From Candidatus Porisulfidus sp. TsSOB (lineage in GTDB: Bacteria; Pseudomonadota; Gammaproteobacteria; Poriferisulfidales; Poriferisulfidaceae), in NCBI GenBank assembly GCA_002631715.1, contig MRSX01000009.1:1-39558 (forward strand): a stretch of 39,558 nt of DNA, given 5' to 3'. Shown here in pieces: positions 7,468-21,605 of the stretch. Numbering within the stretch: position 1 is the first letter of the stretch; every line of letters starts with the position of its first letter. The notes under the pieces were generated by a model. The model searched no databases, was not told where the DNA came from, and was given only the letters and a program-made list of their open reading frames with translations. A program made the position numbers and the translations under genes.

Positions 7468-7488
7468 CGCCGCCCCCTAGTCTGATGT

Positions 7489-7812
7489 TCAGATGCTGAA
7501 GCTTTCGCCGCACCCGCACCGTGCTTTCTCGTTGGGATTGGTGAAGCGGAATCCCTCGTTCAGTCCTTCGCGTCCGTAATCCAGCTCAGCGCCGTCCAGA
7601 TAGGCCAAGCTTTTCGGTGACACCACCACCTTCACGCCCTTGTCCTCGAAAATCTCGTCACCCTCTTCCACGTCATCGGCGAATTCCAACACGTAGGCCA
7701 TCCCGGAACACCCGGTGGTCTTCACTCCCAGGCGCAGGCCAAGCCCGCGTCCGCGCTTCTCCAAATGAGCGCGAATCTGCCCAGCTGCGGCTTCAGTCAG
7801 CGAGATGGCCAT
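7489..7812 (-). CDS. iscA: A-type Fe-S carrier IscA
   Basis: This 107-residue A-type carrier delivers [4Fe-4S] clusters to apo-proteins. It has the three conserved cysteines: one in [14 protein letters not shown] (about residue 35) and two in the C-terminal CGCGESF. The length equals E. coli IscA (107). It begins 13 bp after iscU and is followed by hscB, the standard isc order. Confidence 0.97.
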   Translation of the reverse strand: MAISLTEAAAGQIRAHLEKRGRGLGLRLGVKTTGCSGMAYVLEFADDVEEGDEIFEDKGVKVVVSPKSLAYLDGAELDYGREGLNEGFRFTNPNEKARCGCGESFSI

Positions 7813-7825
7813 GGCGGTCGCCGAT

Positions 7826-8251
7826 TCAGACGGCTTCCGCCAATCCCGCCTCGTCCGACACGTCGGCCTTGCGGCCCTGCTTGCCTTCGTAGTCCTCGAT
7901 CGCCGCCTGGATGGCGTCTTCCGCCAGCACCGAGCAGTGAATCTTCACCGGCGGCAACGCCAGTTCCTCGGCGATGTCGGTGTTGCGGATCTCGCCGGCT
8001 TCCGCCAGGGTCTTGCCGCGCACCCACTCGGTCAACAGGCTGGACGACGCGATCGCCGAGCCACAGCCGTAGGTCTTGAACTTGGCGTCCTCGATCACGC
8101 CTTCGTCGTTGACCTTGATCTGAAGCTTCATCACGTCTCCACAGGCCGGCGCGCCGACCATGCCGGTGCCCACCTGCGCGTCGCTCTTGTCCAAAGAACC
8201 GACGTTACGCGGATTTTCATAGTGATCCAAGACTTTTTTTCCATATGCCAT
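7826..8251 (-). CDS. iscU: Fe-S cluster scaffold IscU
   Basis: This 141-residue protein is the scaffold on which IscS builds [2Fe-2S] clusters. Conserved ligands are seen in [25 protein letters not shown] and [11 protein letters not shown], with the conserved Asp next to the first Cys. The chaperone recognition motif LPPVK directly precedes the third cysteine and fits the HscA/HscB genes of the operon. The C-terminus ([19 protein letters not shown]) is about 13 residues longer than E. coli IscU (128). Confidence 0.97.
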   Translation of the reverse strand: MAYGKKVLDHYENPRNVGSLDKSDAQVGTGMVGAPACGDVMKLQIKVNDEGVIEDAKFKTYGCGSAIASSSLLTEWVRGKTLAEAGEIRNTDIAEELALPPVKIHCSVLAEDAIQAAIEDYEGKQGRKADVSDEAGLAEAV

Positions 8252-8275
8252 GATGCTTTCTCCTGCTTAGCATTG

Positions 8276-9499
8276 TCAGTGAACCGCCCACTGCACCGAG
8301 TCCAAGTCAACCCCTTCCTGGTACATTTCCCAAAGAGGCGAGAGGTCGCGAAGCCGCTGCACGGCTTGCTCGATGAGTGAGATGGTGTAATCGATTTCTT
8401 CCTCGGTCGTGAAACGTCCGATGGTAAAGCGCAGCGAACTGTGCGCCAATTCGTCGTTGCGGCCCAGCGCACGCAGCACGTAGCTGGGTTCCAGCGAGGC
8501 CGAGGTACAGGCCGAACCACTGGACACCGCAACGTCCTTGAGCGCCATGATCAGCGATTCGCCTTCCACGAAGTTGAAGCTGACGTTGAGGTTGCCCGGG
8601 ACCCGCTGTTCGAGGTCGCCGTTGAGGTAGACCTCTTCCATCTTGTTCAGGCCGTCCCAGAGCCGGTCGCGCAGCGCGCGGATGCGTGCCGATTCCTCCG
8701 CCATTTCCTCGCGGGCAATCCGGAATGCCTCGCCCATGCCGACGATCTGGTGTGTCGGCAGGGTGCCGGAGCGCAGCCCGCGCTCGTGACCGCCGCCGTG
8801 CATCTGCGCCTCCAGGCGCACCCGGGGCTTGCGACAGATGTACAAGGCGCCAATTCCTTTCGGACCGTAGATCTTGTGTGCGGACAGGGTCATCAGGTCG
8901 ACCTGCATTTCGTGCACGTCGATCGGGATCTTGCCGGCACCCTGCGCCGCATCGACGTGCAGGGTGATGCCGCGCTCGCGGGTCATCTTGCCGATCGCGC
9001 CGATATCCTGAACGACACCGATTTCGTTGTTGACGTGCATCACCGACACCAGCACCGTGTCGTCACGTAGCGAGGCCTCCAGTTCGGCCAAGTCGAGCAG
9101 ACCGTCCGCCTGCGGCGCTAGGTAAGTCACTTCGAAGCCTTCCCGCTCCAGTTGCCGGCAGGTGTCCAGCACCGCCTTGTGTTCGGTTTTGACAGTGACG
9201 ATGTGCTTGCCTTTTTTCTGGTAGAAATGGGCGGCGCCCTTGATCGCCAGATTGTCCGACTCGGTGCCGCCGCTGGTCCAGACAATTTCGCGCGGGTCCG
9301 CACCGATCAGGGCTGCGACTTGCTTGCGTGCCTCGTCGACCGCCTCCTCGGCATGCCAGCCGAAGCTGTGCGAACGCGAGGCGGGATTGCCGAACTCGCC
9401 ATCCGGCGTCAGGAACTGGCGCATCTTGTCCGCCACCCGGGGGTCCACCGGCGTGGTTGCGGAATAGTCCAGGTAGATTGGAAGATTGATGTCGCTCAT
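8276..9499 (-). CDS. iscS: Cysteine desulfurase IscS
   Basis: This 407-residue PLP enzyme turns cysteine into alanine and supplies persulfide sulfur for Fe-S clusters and tRNA thiolation. The PLP lysine is in [12 protein letters not shown] and the active-site cysteine loop is [19 protein letters not shown] (about residue 332). The N-terminus [20 protein letters not shown] is typical. The ATG at 9499 overlaps the iscR stop (ATGA), so iscS is coupled to its regulator. E. coli IscS has 404 residues. Confidence 0.97.
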   Translation of the reverse strand: MSDINLPIYLDYSATTPVDPRVADKMRQFLTPDGEFGNPASRSHSFGWHAEEAVDEARKQVAALIGADPREIVWTSGGTESDNLAIKGAAHFYQKKGKHIVTVKTEHKAVLDTCRQLEREGFEVTYLAPQADGLLDLAELEASLRDDTVLVSVMHVNNEIGVVQDIGAIGKMTRERGITLHVDAAQGAGKIPIDVHEMQVDLMTLSAHKIYGPKGIGALYICRKPRVRLEAQMHGGGHERGLRSGTLPTHQIVGMGEAFRIAREEMAEESARIRALRDRLWDGLNKMEEVYLNGDLEQRVPGNLNVSFNFVEGESLIMALKDVAVSSGSACTSASLEPSYVLRALGRNDELAHSSLRFTIGRFTTEEEIDYTISLIEQAVQRLRDLSPLWEMYQEGVDLDSVQWAVH

Positions 9500-9993
9500 A
9501 GCACGGCCTCCTGCCCTTCCATGACCGGCCTCGCGGGGAATCCGTGATGCTCGGCGAATTTCACGTTCTGACGCTGGGCCACTTCCCGGACCCGCTGCTG
9601 GCGCAGCACGTCCGCCAAACTGACGCGACCCAAGTAGCGCTCGATTTCACGGCCCAACCCCTCCCACAGGCCATGGGTCAGGCAGGGCTGGTTGTCCTGG
9701 CAGTTCTCGCGACCGCCGCAGCGCGTCGCGTCCACGCTTTCGTCAACCGCTGCGATCACCTCGGCGATCGAAATCTCCGGCACGTCCCGCGCCAGGCAGT
9801 ATCCGCCACCGGGTCCGCGCACGCTGTCGACCAGCCCGGCCCGCCGCAGGCGGGAGAACAGCTGCTCAAGGTAGGAGCGCGAGATGCCCTGGCGCTCGGC
9901 GATGCTCGCGAGCGCTACCGGCCCTTCTTCGCCGTGCAGCGCCACGTCCAGCATGGCGGTCACGGCATAACGTCCTTTCGCGTTTAGTTTCAT
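9496..9993 (-). CDS. iscR: Fe-S cluster-sensing transcription regulator IscR
   Basis: This 165-residue Rrf2-family regulator represses the isc operon when it holds a [2Fe-2S] cluster. The winged helix occupies the N-terminal half ([44 protein letters not shown]). The cluster ligands Cys-x5-Cys-x5-Cys-x2-His are present in [21 protein letters not shown] chose the ATG at 9993 because [11 protein letters not shown] aligns with the family start; a longer frame would run into the operator. Overlap with iscS by 4 bp is unusual compared with E. coli, where a spacer used for discoordinate control separates the two. Confidence 0.97.
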   Translation of the reverse strand: MKLNAKGRYAVTAMLDVALHGEEGPVALASIAERQGISRSYLEQLFSRLRRAGLVDSVRGPGGGYCLARDVPEISIAEVIAAVDESVDATRCGGRENCQDNQPCLTHGLWEGLGREIERYLGRVSLADVLRQQRVREVAQRQNVKFAEHHGFPARPVMEGQEAVL

Positions 9994-10035
9994 GACATCA
10001 AGTCTCCGGCGGTGCGGAATGCCAATCATATTGCC

Positions 10036-10060
10036 ATACCTGACTAGATTAGTCAAGTAT
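10036..10060 (-). promoter_or_regulatory. Type 1 IscR operator with embedded isc promoter
   Basis: A near-perfect 25-bp inverted repeat reads ATACCTGACTA, GAT, TAGTCAAGTAT on the plus strand. It matches the type 1 IscR motif known from the E. coli iscR promoter (ATA at both ends, GACTA/TAGTC core). On the minus strand it holds a -35-like TTGACT with CAATAT 17 bp downstream. Its centre is about 55 bp before the iscR start, so cluster-loaded IscR should block the promoter. This is the only such site I saw in the window. Confidence 0.88.
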
Positions 10061-10197
10061 TCCTTAAGGGATAGAAAAGAAAAGCCCGGAATCGCCCCTT
10101 TGCATTATGATAGGCGCCCTCTCCCGCACTTGAACGCCAGCTCCGAAGCCCGGAAATTCACCTTGAACACCTCTTTATCCCGCCCTGCACACCTGCC

Positions 10198-10986
10198 ATG
10201 AGCGCCCTGCTGAACATCGCCGTCGACGCCGCCGAAGCCGCCGGTCGAATCATCATCCGCCATCACAACTTCACCGACCGGGTCGCGGTGGAGCGCAAGG
10301 GCTCGCATGATTTCGTCTCCAGCGTGGACCGCGAAGCCGAAGAAGAGATCGTCTCCCGCCTGCACAAAGCGCACCCGGAACACGCCATCCTAGCGGAAGA
10401 AACTGCGGCCAACACGTCCTCTGACGCCGAATTCGAGTGGCTGGTCGACCCGCTCGACGGCACTACCAACTTCCTGTTCGGCATCCCCCACTACGCCGTG
10501 TCGATCGCCCTGCGGCAGCGGGACAAACTGCTGCTCGGGGTCGTGTATGACCCGTTCAAGCAGGAACTATTCACCGCGGAAACCGGTCGCGGGGCCTTCC
10601 TCGACGGGCGGCGCATCCGCGCCCGCACCGGGCAAGGGCTGGCCGATGCCCTGCTTGCAACCGGGTTTCCATTCCGTGACGGCGCCGACCTTGACCACTA
10701 CCTGACCACCCTGCGTGCCCTGATTCCGGAAACCGCCGGGGTTCGCCGCGCAGGTTCGGCGGCATTAGATCTTGCCTACGTCGCAGCGGGACGGTTCGAT
10801 GGCTTTTGGGAGTTCGCCCTCAAGCCCTGGGACATGGCCGCCGGAATCGTCCTTGCAAGGGAAGCGGGCGCGATCGTGAAAGACCTGGACGGCAGCGAAG
10901 ACCCGCTTGCCAGCGGCAACATCATCGCTGCAGCACCGAAGGTATTGGAAGAAATGCTTGGGCGGCTCGAAGCCCTGAAGAAGTAG
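10198..10986 (+). CDS. suhB: Inositol monophosphatase family protein SuhB
   Basis: This 262-residue Mg2+-dependent phosphatase belongs to the IMPase family; in gammaproteobacteria SuhB also joins the rRNA antitermination complex. Metal-binding motifs are visible: the Glu of AILAEETAAN (about residue 67), WLVDPLDGTTNFLFGIPHYA (residues 81-100) and KPWDMAAGIVLAREAGA (about residue 209). The ATG at 10198 gives MSALLNIAVDAAEAAG. It diverges from iscR, as close to isc as in E. coli, where trmJ lies between. It converges on secF with a 10-bp gap. A possible -10 (TATGAT, 10106-10111) lies upstream. Confidence 0.95.
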   Translation: MSALLNIAVDAAEAAGRIIIRHHNFTDRVAVERKGSHDFVSSVDREAEEEIVSRLHKAHPEHAILAEETAANTSSDAEFEWLVDPLDGTTNFLFGIPHYAVSIALRQRDKLLLGVVYDPFKQELFTAETGRGAFLDGRRIRARTGQGLADALLATGFPFRDGADLDHYLTTLRALIPETAGVRRAGSAALDLAYVAAGRFDGFWEFALKPWDMAAGIVLAREAGAIVKDLDGSEDPLASGNIIAAAPKVLEEMLGRLEALKK

Positions 10987-10996
10987 CCAGCTGACC

Positions 10997-11923
10997 CTAG
11001 GGTCGGGTATCCACATCCTCCGTCGGCGTCGTGTCGAGGTCCTGCCCACTCACGCCGAGCACCAACAGGGAGCTGCCCGCCACGTAAATCGACGAATAGG
11101 TGCCGATGATGACGCCTACGATCAGCGCGATGGAGAATGCGTGGATCACCTCGCCGCCGAAGAAGAACAGTGCGAACAGCACCAGCAACGTGGTCAGCGA
11201 GGTCATCAGGGTGCGTGACAGGGTCTGGTTGATCGAGACGTTGAGAACCTCGGTGCTGGACTGGCGCCGCAACGCCCGGAAATTCTCCCGGATCCGGTCG
11301 AACACGACGATGGTGTCGTTCAGGGAATAGCCGATCACCGCCAAGATGGCTGCCAATACCGTCAGGTCGAATTCGATCTGGGTCAGCGAGAAGAATCCGA
11401 TGGTTAGGATCACGTCGTGGATCAGCGCAATGACGGCACCGAACGAGAACCGGTATTCGAAGCGAAGCGCCACGTAGACCAGGATCAGCCCCAGTGCGTA
11501 CAGCATGGCAAGGCCCCCGTCGTCGCGCAGCTCCTCACCCACCTGCGGGCCAACGTATTCGACCCGCCTCAGTTGAAGTTCCTGACTTTCGCCGCGCAGG
11601 GTCTCCAGCACCTGGTTGCTCAGTTCGCTCTGCGGACGCTCGTCCGGCTTGATTCGCACCAGCACGTCCTGCGCCGATCCGAAATGCTGCACGACCGCCC
11701 GGTCGAAGCCGGCCGCCTCCAGTTGCCCGCGGATTTCGTCGAGTTCCACCGGAGCCGGATAGCCGACCTCGATCAGGGTGCCTCCCTCGAAGTCCACGCC
11801 CAGGTTCAGGCCCTGGAACAGTAGCGAGCCAATGGACAGGACCAGCAGGCTCCCCGACAGCACCATCGCATGCCGGGCGCGACCCATGAAGTCGAGAGCA
11901 AGCTTGCGCGGAAGCAATCGCAT
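10997..11923 (-). CDS. secF: Preprotein translocase subunit SecF
   Basis: This 308-residue inner-membrane protein forms with SecD and YajC the accessory complex that uses proton motive force to complete Sec-dependent export. Six transmembrane segments are expected: the first is near residues 19-36 and the rest lie after residue 140. Visible family motifs are FEGGTLIEVGYP in the first periplasmic region and VIGYSLNDTIVVFDRIREN near residue 210. The ATG at 11923 lies 2 bp after secD. The C-terminus is slightly shorter than E. coli SecF (323). Confidence 0.96.
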   Translation of the reverse strand: MRLLPRKLALDFMGRARHAMVLSGSLLVLSIGSLLFQGLNLGVDFEGGTLIEVGYPAPVELDEIRGQLEAAGFDRAVVQHFGSAQDVLVRIKPDERPQSELSNQVLETLRGESQELQLRRVEYVGPQVGEELRDDGGLAMLYALGLILVYVALRFEYRFSFGAVIALIHDVILTIGFFSLTQIEFDLTVLAAILAVIGYSLNDTIVVFDRIRENFRALRRQSSTEVLNVSINQTLSRTLMTSLTTLLVLFALFFFGGEVIHAFSIALIVGVIIGTYSSIYVAGSSLLVLGVSGQDLDTTPTEDVDTRP

Positions 11924-11925
11924 GG

Positions 11926-13791
11926 TCAGACCGCCAAGGTGGGACTACGGCGGGTCCCGTAGACTCGGTTGATGATCGCCCGGGTTCCCATGATCGCGGT
12001 GAACATGGAAGCCACAATGCCAATGGAGAGAGTGACCGCAAATCCCTTGATCGGCCCGGTGCCGAAGGCAAACAGCACGATCGCCGCGATCAGGGTGGTG
12101 ATGTTCGCGTCGGCGATGGTCGACAGCGCCTTGCTGTAGCCAGCCTGGATGCTGGCCTGAGGGGAATTTCCGTTGTCCAGCTCTTCCCGGATACGTTCAA
12201 AGATGAGCACGTTGGCATCCACCGCCATGCCCACGGTCAGTACGATGCCGGCAATACCCGGCAGGGTCAGCGTCGCTCCCGGAATCATCGACATCGCCGC
12301 CACGATCAGAACCAGGTTGGCGATCAGCGCCAGGTCGGCGACCAACCCGAACAGGCGGTAGTACAGCGTCATGAACACCATCACCAGCAGGAAGCCGATC
12401 AGCACCGACAAGGCACCGAGTTCGATATTCTGTTGACCCAGGCTTGGTCCGACCGTCCGTTCCTCCACGATGTACATGGGGGTAGCCAGCGCACCGGCAC
12501 GCAGCAACAACGCCAAGTTGCGCGCTTCGCGTGACGTGTCCAGCCCAGTGATCTGGAAGCGCTTGGACAACTGCTCCTGAATGCGGGCGACATTGATGAC
12601 CTCTCGGCTCTCACGGGTAATCCGGTGCGTTTCGCCATTAGTCACCACCGTGTCACTGCGTTGTTCAATGAACACCACACCCATCAACCGCTTGACGTTC
12701 TCGCCGGTCACCTTGGCGAACTGCCGGGCGCCATCGCTGTCCAGCGTGATGTGCACTGCGGGCAAACCACGCTCGTCAAATCCCGACGACGCATCGATGA
12801 TGTGCTCCCCGGTCAGCATCACCCGGCGCTTGAGCAGGACCGGGTTGCCGTCGCGTTCGTAGTACAACTCGTCTGCCAGCGGCACCTTGCCCGTCTCCGC
12901 GGCCAGATACGGGTCCGACTGCTCATCCACCAGCCGGAACTCCAGAGTGGCGGTCGCGCCCAGGATTTCCTTGGCTCGCGCCGTGTCCTGCACGCCCGGC
13001 AACTGCACCGCGATCCGGGTGCGCCCCTGCTGCTGGATGACCGGCTCCGCCACACCCAGCTCGTTGACCCGCTTGCGCAGGGTTATCAGGTTCTGGCTGA
13101 TGGCGTTGCGGCGAATGTCGCTGTGCGCGGTCTGGGTCAGGCGCATGATGACGGTCGGCTGTCCCTCGGTCTCCCCCGCAGTGACATCGAAGGTACCGAA
13201 ATAATTGTCTTTGACGACCTCTTCAATCTGTTCAAGGATCTCCGCATCACGTGCCAGGATGTGTATTTCTTCGCCGTGCACCCGTACCCCGCGATAGCGG
13301 ATTTCCTCCTCGCGCAGCAAGGTCCGGACATCCGTGGCATGTCGGGTGTAGGCCTTGCCGATCGAGGCGTCCAGGTCGACTTCCAGGAGAAAATGCACGC
13401 CGCCGCGCAAATCCAGCCCGAGATTCATCGGGTGTGCATTCAGCGACTCAAGCCAACCCGGCGTGGCCGGCGCCAGGTGCAGCGCTACCGAGAACCGGTC
13501 AGACAGGGCATCGCGCAGAGCGTCCGCGGCTTTCAGTTGGTCCTCCGGGTCGGCGAAGCGGATCAGCAGGGACTCTTCTCCTTCCTGCTCGACCTGATCG
13601 TGACCCAGCCCTTTAAGTTTGAGGATCTGCTCGACTTGCTTTCGTTCTGCTTCACCAATGGCGACCCGGGATGAGGAAACCTGAACCGAGGGATCGGAAG
13701 GATAAAGGTTGGGCGCCGCATAAAGCGCCGCGATCAGCGGGATGCCGATCACCAGAAGATTCTTCCACCACGGATATTGGTTGGCCTTCAT
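11926..13791 (-). CDS. secD: Preprotein translocase subunit SecD
   Basis: This 621-residue protein is the larger partner of SecF. It has an N-terminal membrane helix (residues 10-27), a large periplasmic region with the P1 domain starting at GLDLRGGVHFLLEVDL, and five C-terminal helices including AGIVLTVGMAVDANVLIFER, the conserved D-rich helix used for proton flow. E. coli SecD has 615 residues. I chose the ATG at 13791 (MKANQYPWWK, GGA 8 nt upstream) over a TTG four codons earlier. Confidence 0.96.
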   Translation of the reverse strand: MKANQYPWWKNLLVIGIPLIAALYAAPNLYPSDPSVQVSSSRVAIGEAERKQVEQILKLKGLGHDQVEQEGEESLLIRFADPEDQLKAADALRDALSDRFSVALHLAPATPGWLESLNAHPMNLGLDLRGGVHFLLEVDLDASIGKAYTRHATDVRTLLREEEIRYRGVRVHGEEIHILARDAEILEQIEEVVKDNYFGTFDVTAGETEGQPTVIMRLTQTAHSDIRRNAISQNLITLRKRVNELGVAEPVIQQQGRTRIAVQLPGVQDTARAKEILGATATLEFRLVDEQSDPYLAAETGKVPLADELYYERDGNPVLLKRRVMLTGEHIIDASSGFDERGLPAVHITLDSDGARQFAKVTGENVKRLMGVVFIEQRSDTVVTNGETHRITRESREVINVARIQEQLSKRFQITGLDTSREARNLALLLRAGALATPMYIVEERTVGPSLGQQNIELGALSVLIGFLLVMVFMTLYYRLFGLVADLALIANLVLIVAAMSMIPGATLTLPGIAGIVLTVGMAVDANVLIFERIREELDNGNSPQASIQAGYSKALSTIADANITTLIAAIVLFAFGTGPIKGFAVTLSIGIVASMFTAIMGTRAIINRVYGTRRSPTLAV

Positions 13792-13827
13792 TGATTTATC
13801 CAAAGGCCGCCAGCTCGGCGACCCGTA

Positions 13828-14154
13828 TCAATCACTTTTCGCGAGCGAACCCTTGGGCAAGACGTTGCTGACCGAATCCCGCCGCAGGCGGACCTCCACC
13901 CCCTCCGCCAACTCTAGGCGCACCGTGCTGGAGCCGATGTGCGTGATCCGCCCCATCAGGCCGCCGTTGGTGGATACTTCGTCGCCTTTTTGCAGGGAAT
14001 CGATCAGGGCGCGGTGTTCCTTGACCCGCTTGTTCTGCGGGCGAATAATCATGAAGTACATGATCGCGAAGAAGATCGCGATCATGGCGAACATGGACCA
14101 GCCGCCCATGGGGCCTGCCGCGTCCTGCGCCATCGCGTCGTCGATCAAAAACAT
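13828..14154 (-). CDS. yajC: Sec translocon accessory protein YajC
   Basis: This 108-residue protein has one membrane helix (about residues 20-39, MFAMIAIFFAIMYFMIIRPQ) followed by the conserved NKRVKEHRALIDSLQKGDEV and GGLMGRITHIG. YajC binds SecDF. I chose the ATG at 14154 (MFLIDDAMAQD) by alignment with E. coli; its ribosome binding site is poor, and an ATG 23 codons upstream is possible. It is separated from tgt by the oppositely oriented DUF192 gene. Confidence 0.94.
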   Translation of the reverse strand: MFLIDDAMAQDAAGPMGGWSMFAMIAIFFAIMYFMIIRPQNKRVKEHRALIDSLQKGDEVSTNGGLMGRITHIGSSTVRLELAEGVEVRLRRDSVSNVLPKGSLAKSD

Positions 14155-14261
14155 GGGGTCGGATGCACCGGTTCGAGTGGAACGCATTATGCCACAGGGG
14201 GTGCCATTTAAACAGGAATGCACCCTGTCACCACTACAATGAGAGCGGCCTCTTTCCTCCC

Positions 14262-19290
<5,029 letters not shown>

Positions 19291-19294
<4 letters not shown>

Positions 19295-19488
19295 GACAGC
19301 CACCGCGTGAGATACAAGAGCAGTACGCCCAGCGTCACTGCGATCAGCCCCATCATGCGGAATTGCGTGGTCGGCAGTTCGATCATGCGCAACATCATGC
19401 GCCGCGCCATATCCGGATTCAGGAGCGCAACGAGGCCTTCCAGCATGAGCACCAGAGCGATGGCCGCCAGAACGAATTCCCACTGCAT
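19291..19488 (-). CDS. DUF2065 family small membrane protein (YjeT-like)
   Basis: This 65-residue protein has two membrane helices (residues 5-23, FVLAAIALVLMLEGLVALL, and 45-61, MGLIAVTLGVLLLYLTR) joined by a basic loop PDMARRMMLRMIELP. It matches the YjeT/DUF2065 family, which regularly lies between hflC and hisZ or purA. The function is unknown; the position suggests a link to the HflKC complex. Confidence 0.9.
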
Positions 19489-19503
19489 GGCGGGGAACAG
19501 AGG

Positions 19504-20358
19504 CTACTTCTTGAGTTGCTTGAAGTACTGGAAAAATTCCGAGTCCGGCTCCACGACCAGCACGTCGCCCTTGTCACGGAACGTATTGACGTAGGCGTTC
19601 AGGCTTCGAGTGAACGCAAAGAACTCGGGATCCTGATTGTAGGCCTCGGCATAGATCTCGGTGGACTGGGCATCACCCTCACCGCGGATTTTCTCGGCAT
19701 CGCGATATGCCTCGGCCTGAATCACCGTGCGCTGGCGGTCGGCATCGGCGCGGATGCGCTCCGCCGTTTCCTGCCCGCGGGCGCGAAAGTCCTTGGCCGT
19801 CCGGCTACGCTCCGCCCGCATCCGGCGATAGACCGAATCGCTGACCTCGTCCGGCAGCTCGATGCGGCTGATGCGGACGTCCACCACCTCGATGCCAAGC
19901 TCTCTCGCGTTGCGGTTGGATTGCACCTGCAGCACGTCCATGATTTCACGCCGCTCGCCGGAGATCGCCTCCTGGATGGTGCGCACACCGAACTGGTTCT
20001 TGAGCCCGTCCTTGACGATCTGGGTCAACCGTCCCTCGGCACGCGAACGGTCGCCCTGGGTGGCTCGGAAATATTGGCTGACGTTCTCGATCCGCCACTT
20101 GACGAAGAAGTCCACCGATACGTTCTTCTTTTCGCTGGTCAGGAACAACTCCGGCTTGGAATCCAATGACAGCACCCGGGCATCGAACTTCTGCACGTTG
20201 TTGATGAACGGCATCTGGAAGTGCAGCCCCGGCTCCAGTCCTGCGCGTCGGATGTCGCCGAGCTGGAACACGATCGCCGTCTCGGTCTGGCGCACGTAGA
20301 ACGTGGAGGCCCAGACCAGCACCACCACGATGGCAGCCAAAATCAGGCGCATTTGCAT
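19504..20358 (-). CDS. hflC: HflC, SPFH-domain subunit of the HflKC complex
   Basis: HflC and HflK form a large periplasmic cage around the FtsH protease and modulate membrane protein turnover. The protein (about 284 residues) has one N-terminal helix (RLILAAIVVVLVWASTFYV), the SPFH domain (TETAIVFQLGDIRRAGLEPG onward) and a long coiled-coil segment with repeats of AEAYRDAEKIRGEGDAQSTE. Three starts are possible: GTG 20364, ATG 20358 and ATG 20352. I prefer 20358, which is 5 nt after GAGG. It follows hflK almost without a gap. Confidence 0.94.
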   Translation of the reverse strand: MQMRLILAAIVVVLVWASTFYVRQTETAIVFQLGDIRRAGLEPGLHFQMPFINNVQKFDARVLSLDSKPELFLTSEKKNVSVDFFVKWRIENVSQYFRATQGDRSRAEGRLTQIVKDGLKNQFGVRTIQEAISGERREIMDVLQVQSNRNARELGIEVVDVRISRIELPDEVSDSVYRRMRAERSRTAKDFRARGQETAERIRADADRQRTVIQAEAYRDAEKIRGEGDAQSTEIYAEAYNQDPEFFAFTRSLNAYVNTFRDKGDVLVVEPDSEFFQYFKQLKK

Positions 20359-20365
20359 GTTCACC

Positions 20366-21499
20366 TCAACGTCCCTCCCTCAAGCGCGGAGTGAAACTTC
20401 CGGAACCCGAGGAACTTCCTCCCTGCCGGTCCAAGGATGGAGACTGCGGCGACCGGGTCGAACCGCGTTGCTCCAGAATCCGATCCAGCGGCAGGAACAG
20501 CATGTTGCTGCCCTTGTCGACATCGACCACGACCTTGGAAGCGTTGGACAGAACCGACTCCACCGCCTGCAGATACATGCGTTGGCGGGTCACTTCCGGC
20601 GCCTTGCGATACTCGGTCAGCAACTGGGTGAAACGGGACGCCTCACCTTCGGCGTTGGCAATCACCTGGGCGCGATAGGCCTTGGCGTCCTCCAACATCC
20701 GCGCGGCCTCGCCGCGTGCCTGCGGCAGGACTTCGTTGGCGTAAGCCTGCGCTTCGTTCTTGAAGCGTTCCATGTCCTCGCGCGCCTTGGTGGCATCCTG
20801 GAACGCATCCTGCACCGCGTTCGGCGGCTGCGAGTCCTCCAGGTTGACCGTCAGAATTTCGATTCCGGTTCCATAAGAGTCGAGAATCTCCTGCATCAGC
20901 ACCATGGTCCGGCTGGCGATTTCCGCGCGGCCCTCGCGCAGGATAAAGTCCATATTGTTACGGCCCACCACGGTGCGGATGGCGCTGTCGAGCACGCCAC
21001 AGATGGTGCTCTTGAAGCGGCAGGCACGGTCAAATGCGATGTCCGGATTTTCAGTGTTGAACAGATAATCCTCGGCATTCTTGAGCCGGTACTGCACCGA
21101 GAATTTGAGTTCGACGATATTCTCGTCCTGCGTCAGCATGGTAGTCCGTTTCTCCACGCTCCGGTTGCCGGTCACGTTGACCACTTCGACGCTTTCGATC
21201 GGATACGGGATGTGCCATCCCGGTCCCGGCATAGTGGTACGGTCGTGCTTGCCGAAGCGAAGCACGACGCCCCGCTCGCTGGCCTCGACAATATAGAAGC
21301 CGGACAGCAACCACAGGATCAGGAGGACGAGCAGAATGCTGCCAGTGCCGACCGACCACTTGCGGCCGCTACCGCCGCCGCTCCCACGGCCCGAGCCGAA
21401 CAGGCGCCGGAACAGTTTTCCGAACAGGTCGTCCAGGTCCGGCGGTCCCTGCCGCGCATTGCGCTGCCACGGGTTCCCACCGTTGTCGTTCCAAGCCAT
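20366..21499 (-). CDS. hflK: HflK, SPFH-domain subunit of the HflKC complex
   Basis: This 377-residue partner of HflC has the Gly/Pro-rich cytosolic start MAWNDNGGNPWQRN, with PDLDDLFGKLFRRLFG, followed by a membrane helix near residues 53-70 and the SPFH domain starting at VEASERGVVLRFGKHDRTTM. A coiled coil follows (KNEAQAYANEVLPQARGEAA). The C-terminal tail is Ser/Gly/Arg-rich. E. coli HflK has 419 residues. A possible extended -10 lies about 30 bp upstream, so hflKC may have its own promoter besides read-through from hflX. Confidence 0.95.
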   Translation of the reverse strand: MAWNDNGGNPWQRNARQGPPDLDDLFGKLFRRLFGSGRGSGGGSGRKWSVGTGSILLVLLILWLLSGFYIVEASERGVVLRFGKHDRTTMPGPGWHIPYPIESVEVVNVTGNRSVEKRTTMLTQDENIVELKFSVQYRLKNAEDYLFNTENPDIAFDRACRFKSTICGVLDSAIRTVVGRNNMDFILREGRAEIASRTMVLMQEILDSYGTGIEILTVNLEDSQPPNAVQDAFQDATKAREDMERFKNEAQAYANEVLPQARGEAARMLEDAKAYRAQVIANAEGEASRFTQLLTEYRKAPEVTRQRMYLQAVESVLSNASKVVVDVDKGSNMLFLPLDRILEQRGSTRSPQSPSLDRQGGSSSGSGSFTPRLREGR

Positions 21500-21528
21500 G
21501 AAAATTCCGAATGAGGACGCGGCTGGCT

Positions 21529-21537
21529 ATTTTAGCA
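21529..21537 (-). promoter_or_regulatory. Possible extended -10 promoter for hflK
   Basis: TGCTAAAAT on the minus strand fits an extended -10 (TGnTAnAAT) and lies about 30 bp before the hflK start, within the 106-bp gap after hflX. No good -35 is seen, which extended -10 promoters do not require. Confidence 0.4.
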
Positions 21538-21605
21538 AAGGAATTGCGAGGGCCATTGTGTACAGTCCAACCGTCGTTGCTTCGCCGGGGCCCAATCAGC
21601 CCGAC

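Noticed and set aside
10993..11004. Palindrome GACCCTAGGGTC between suhB and secF as a terminator or operator
   Set aside because: It has no loop or T-run and overlaps the secF stop codon; a 12-bp palindrome of this composition can arise by chance.
12625..13674. Long open frames antisense to secD and to queA/tgt (15317-16702) and to the helicase (28644-30053)
   Set aside because: They lie entirely opposite well-supported genes, have arginine-, proline- and histidine-rich chance composition, and are expected in GC-rich DNA.
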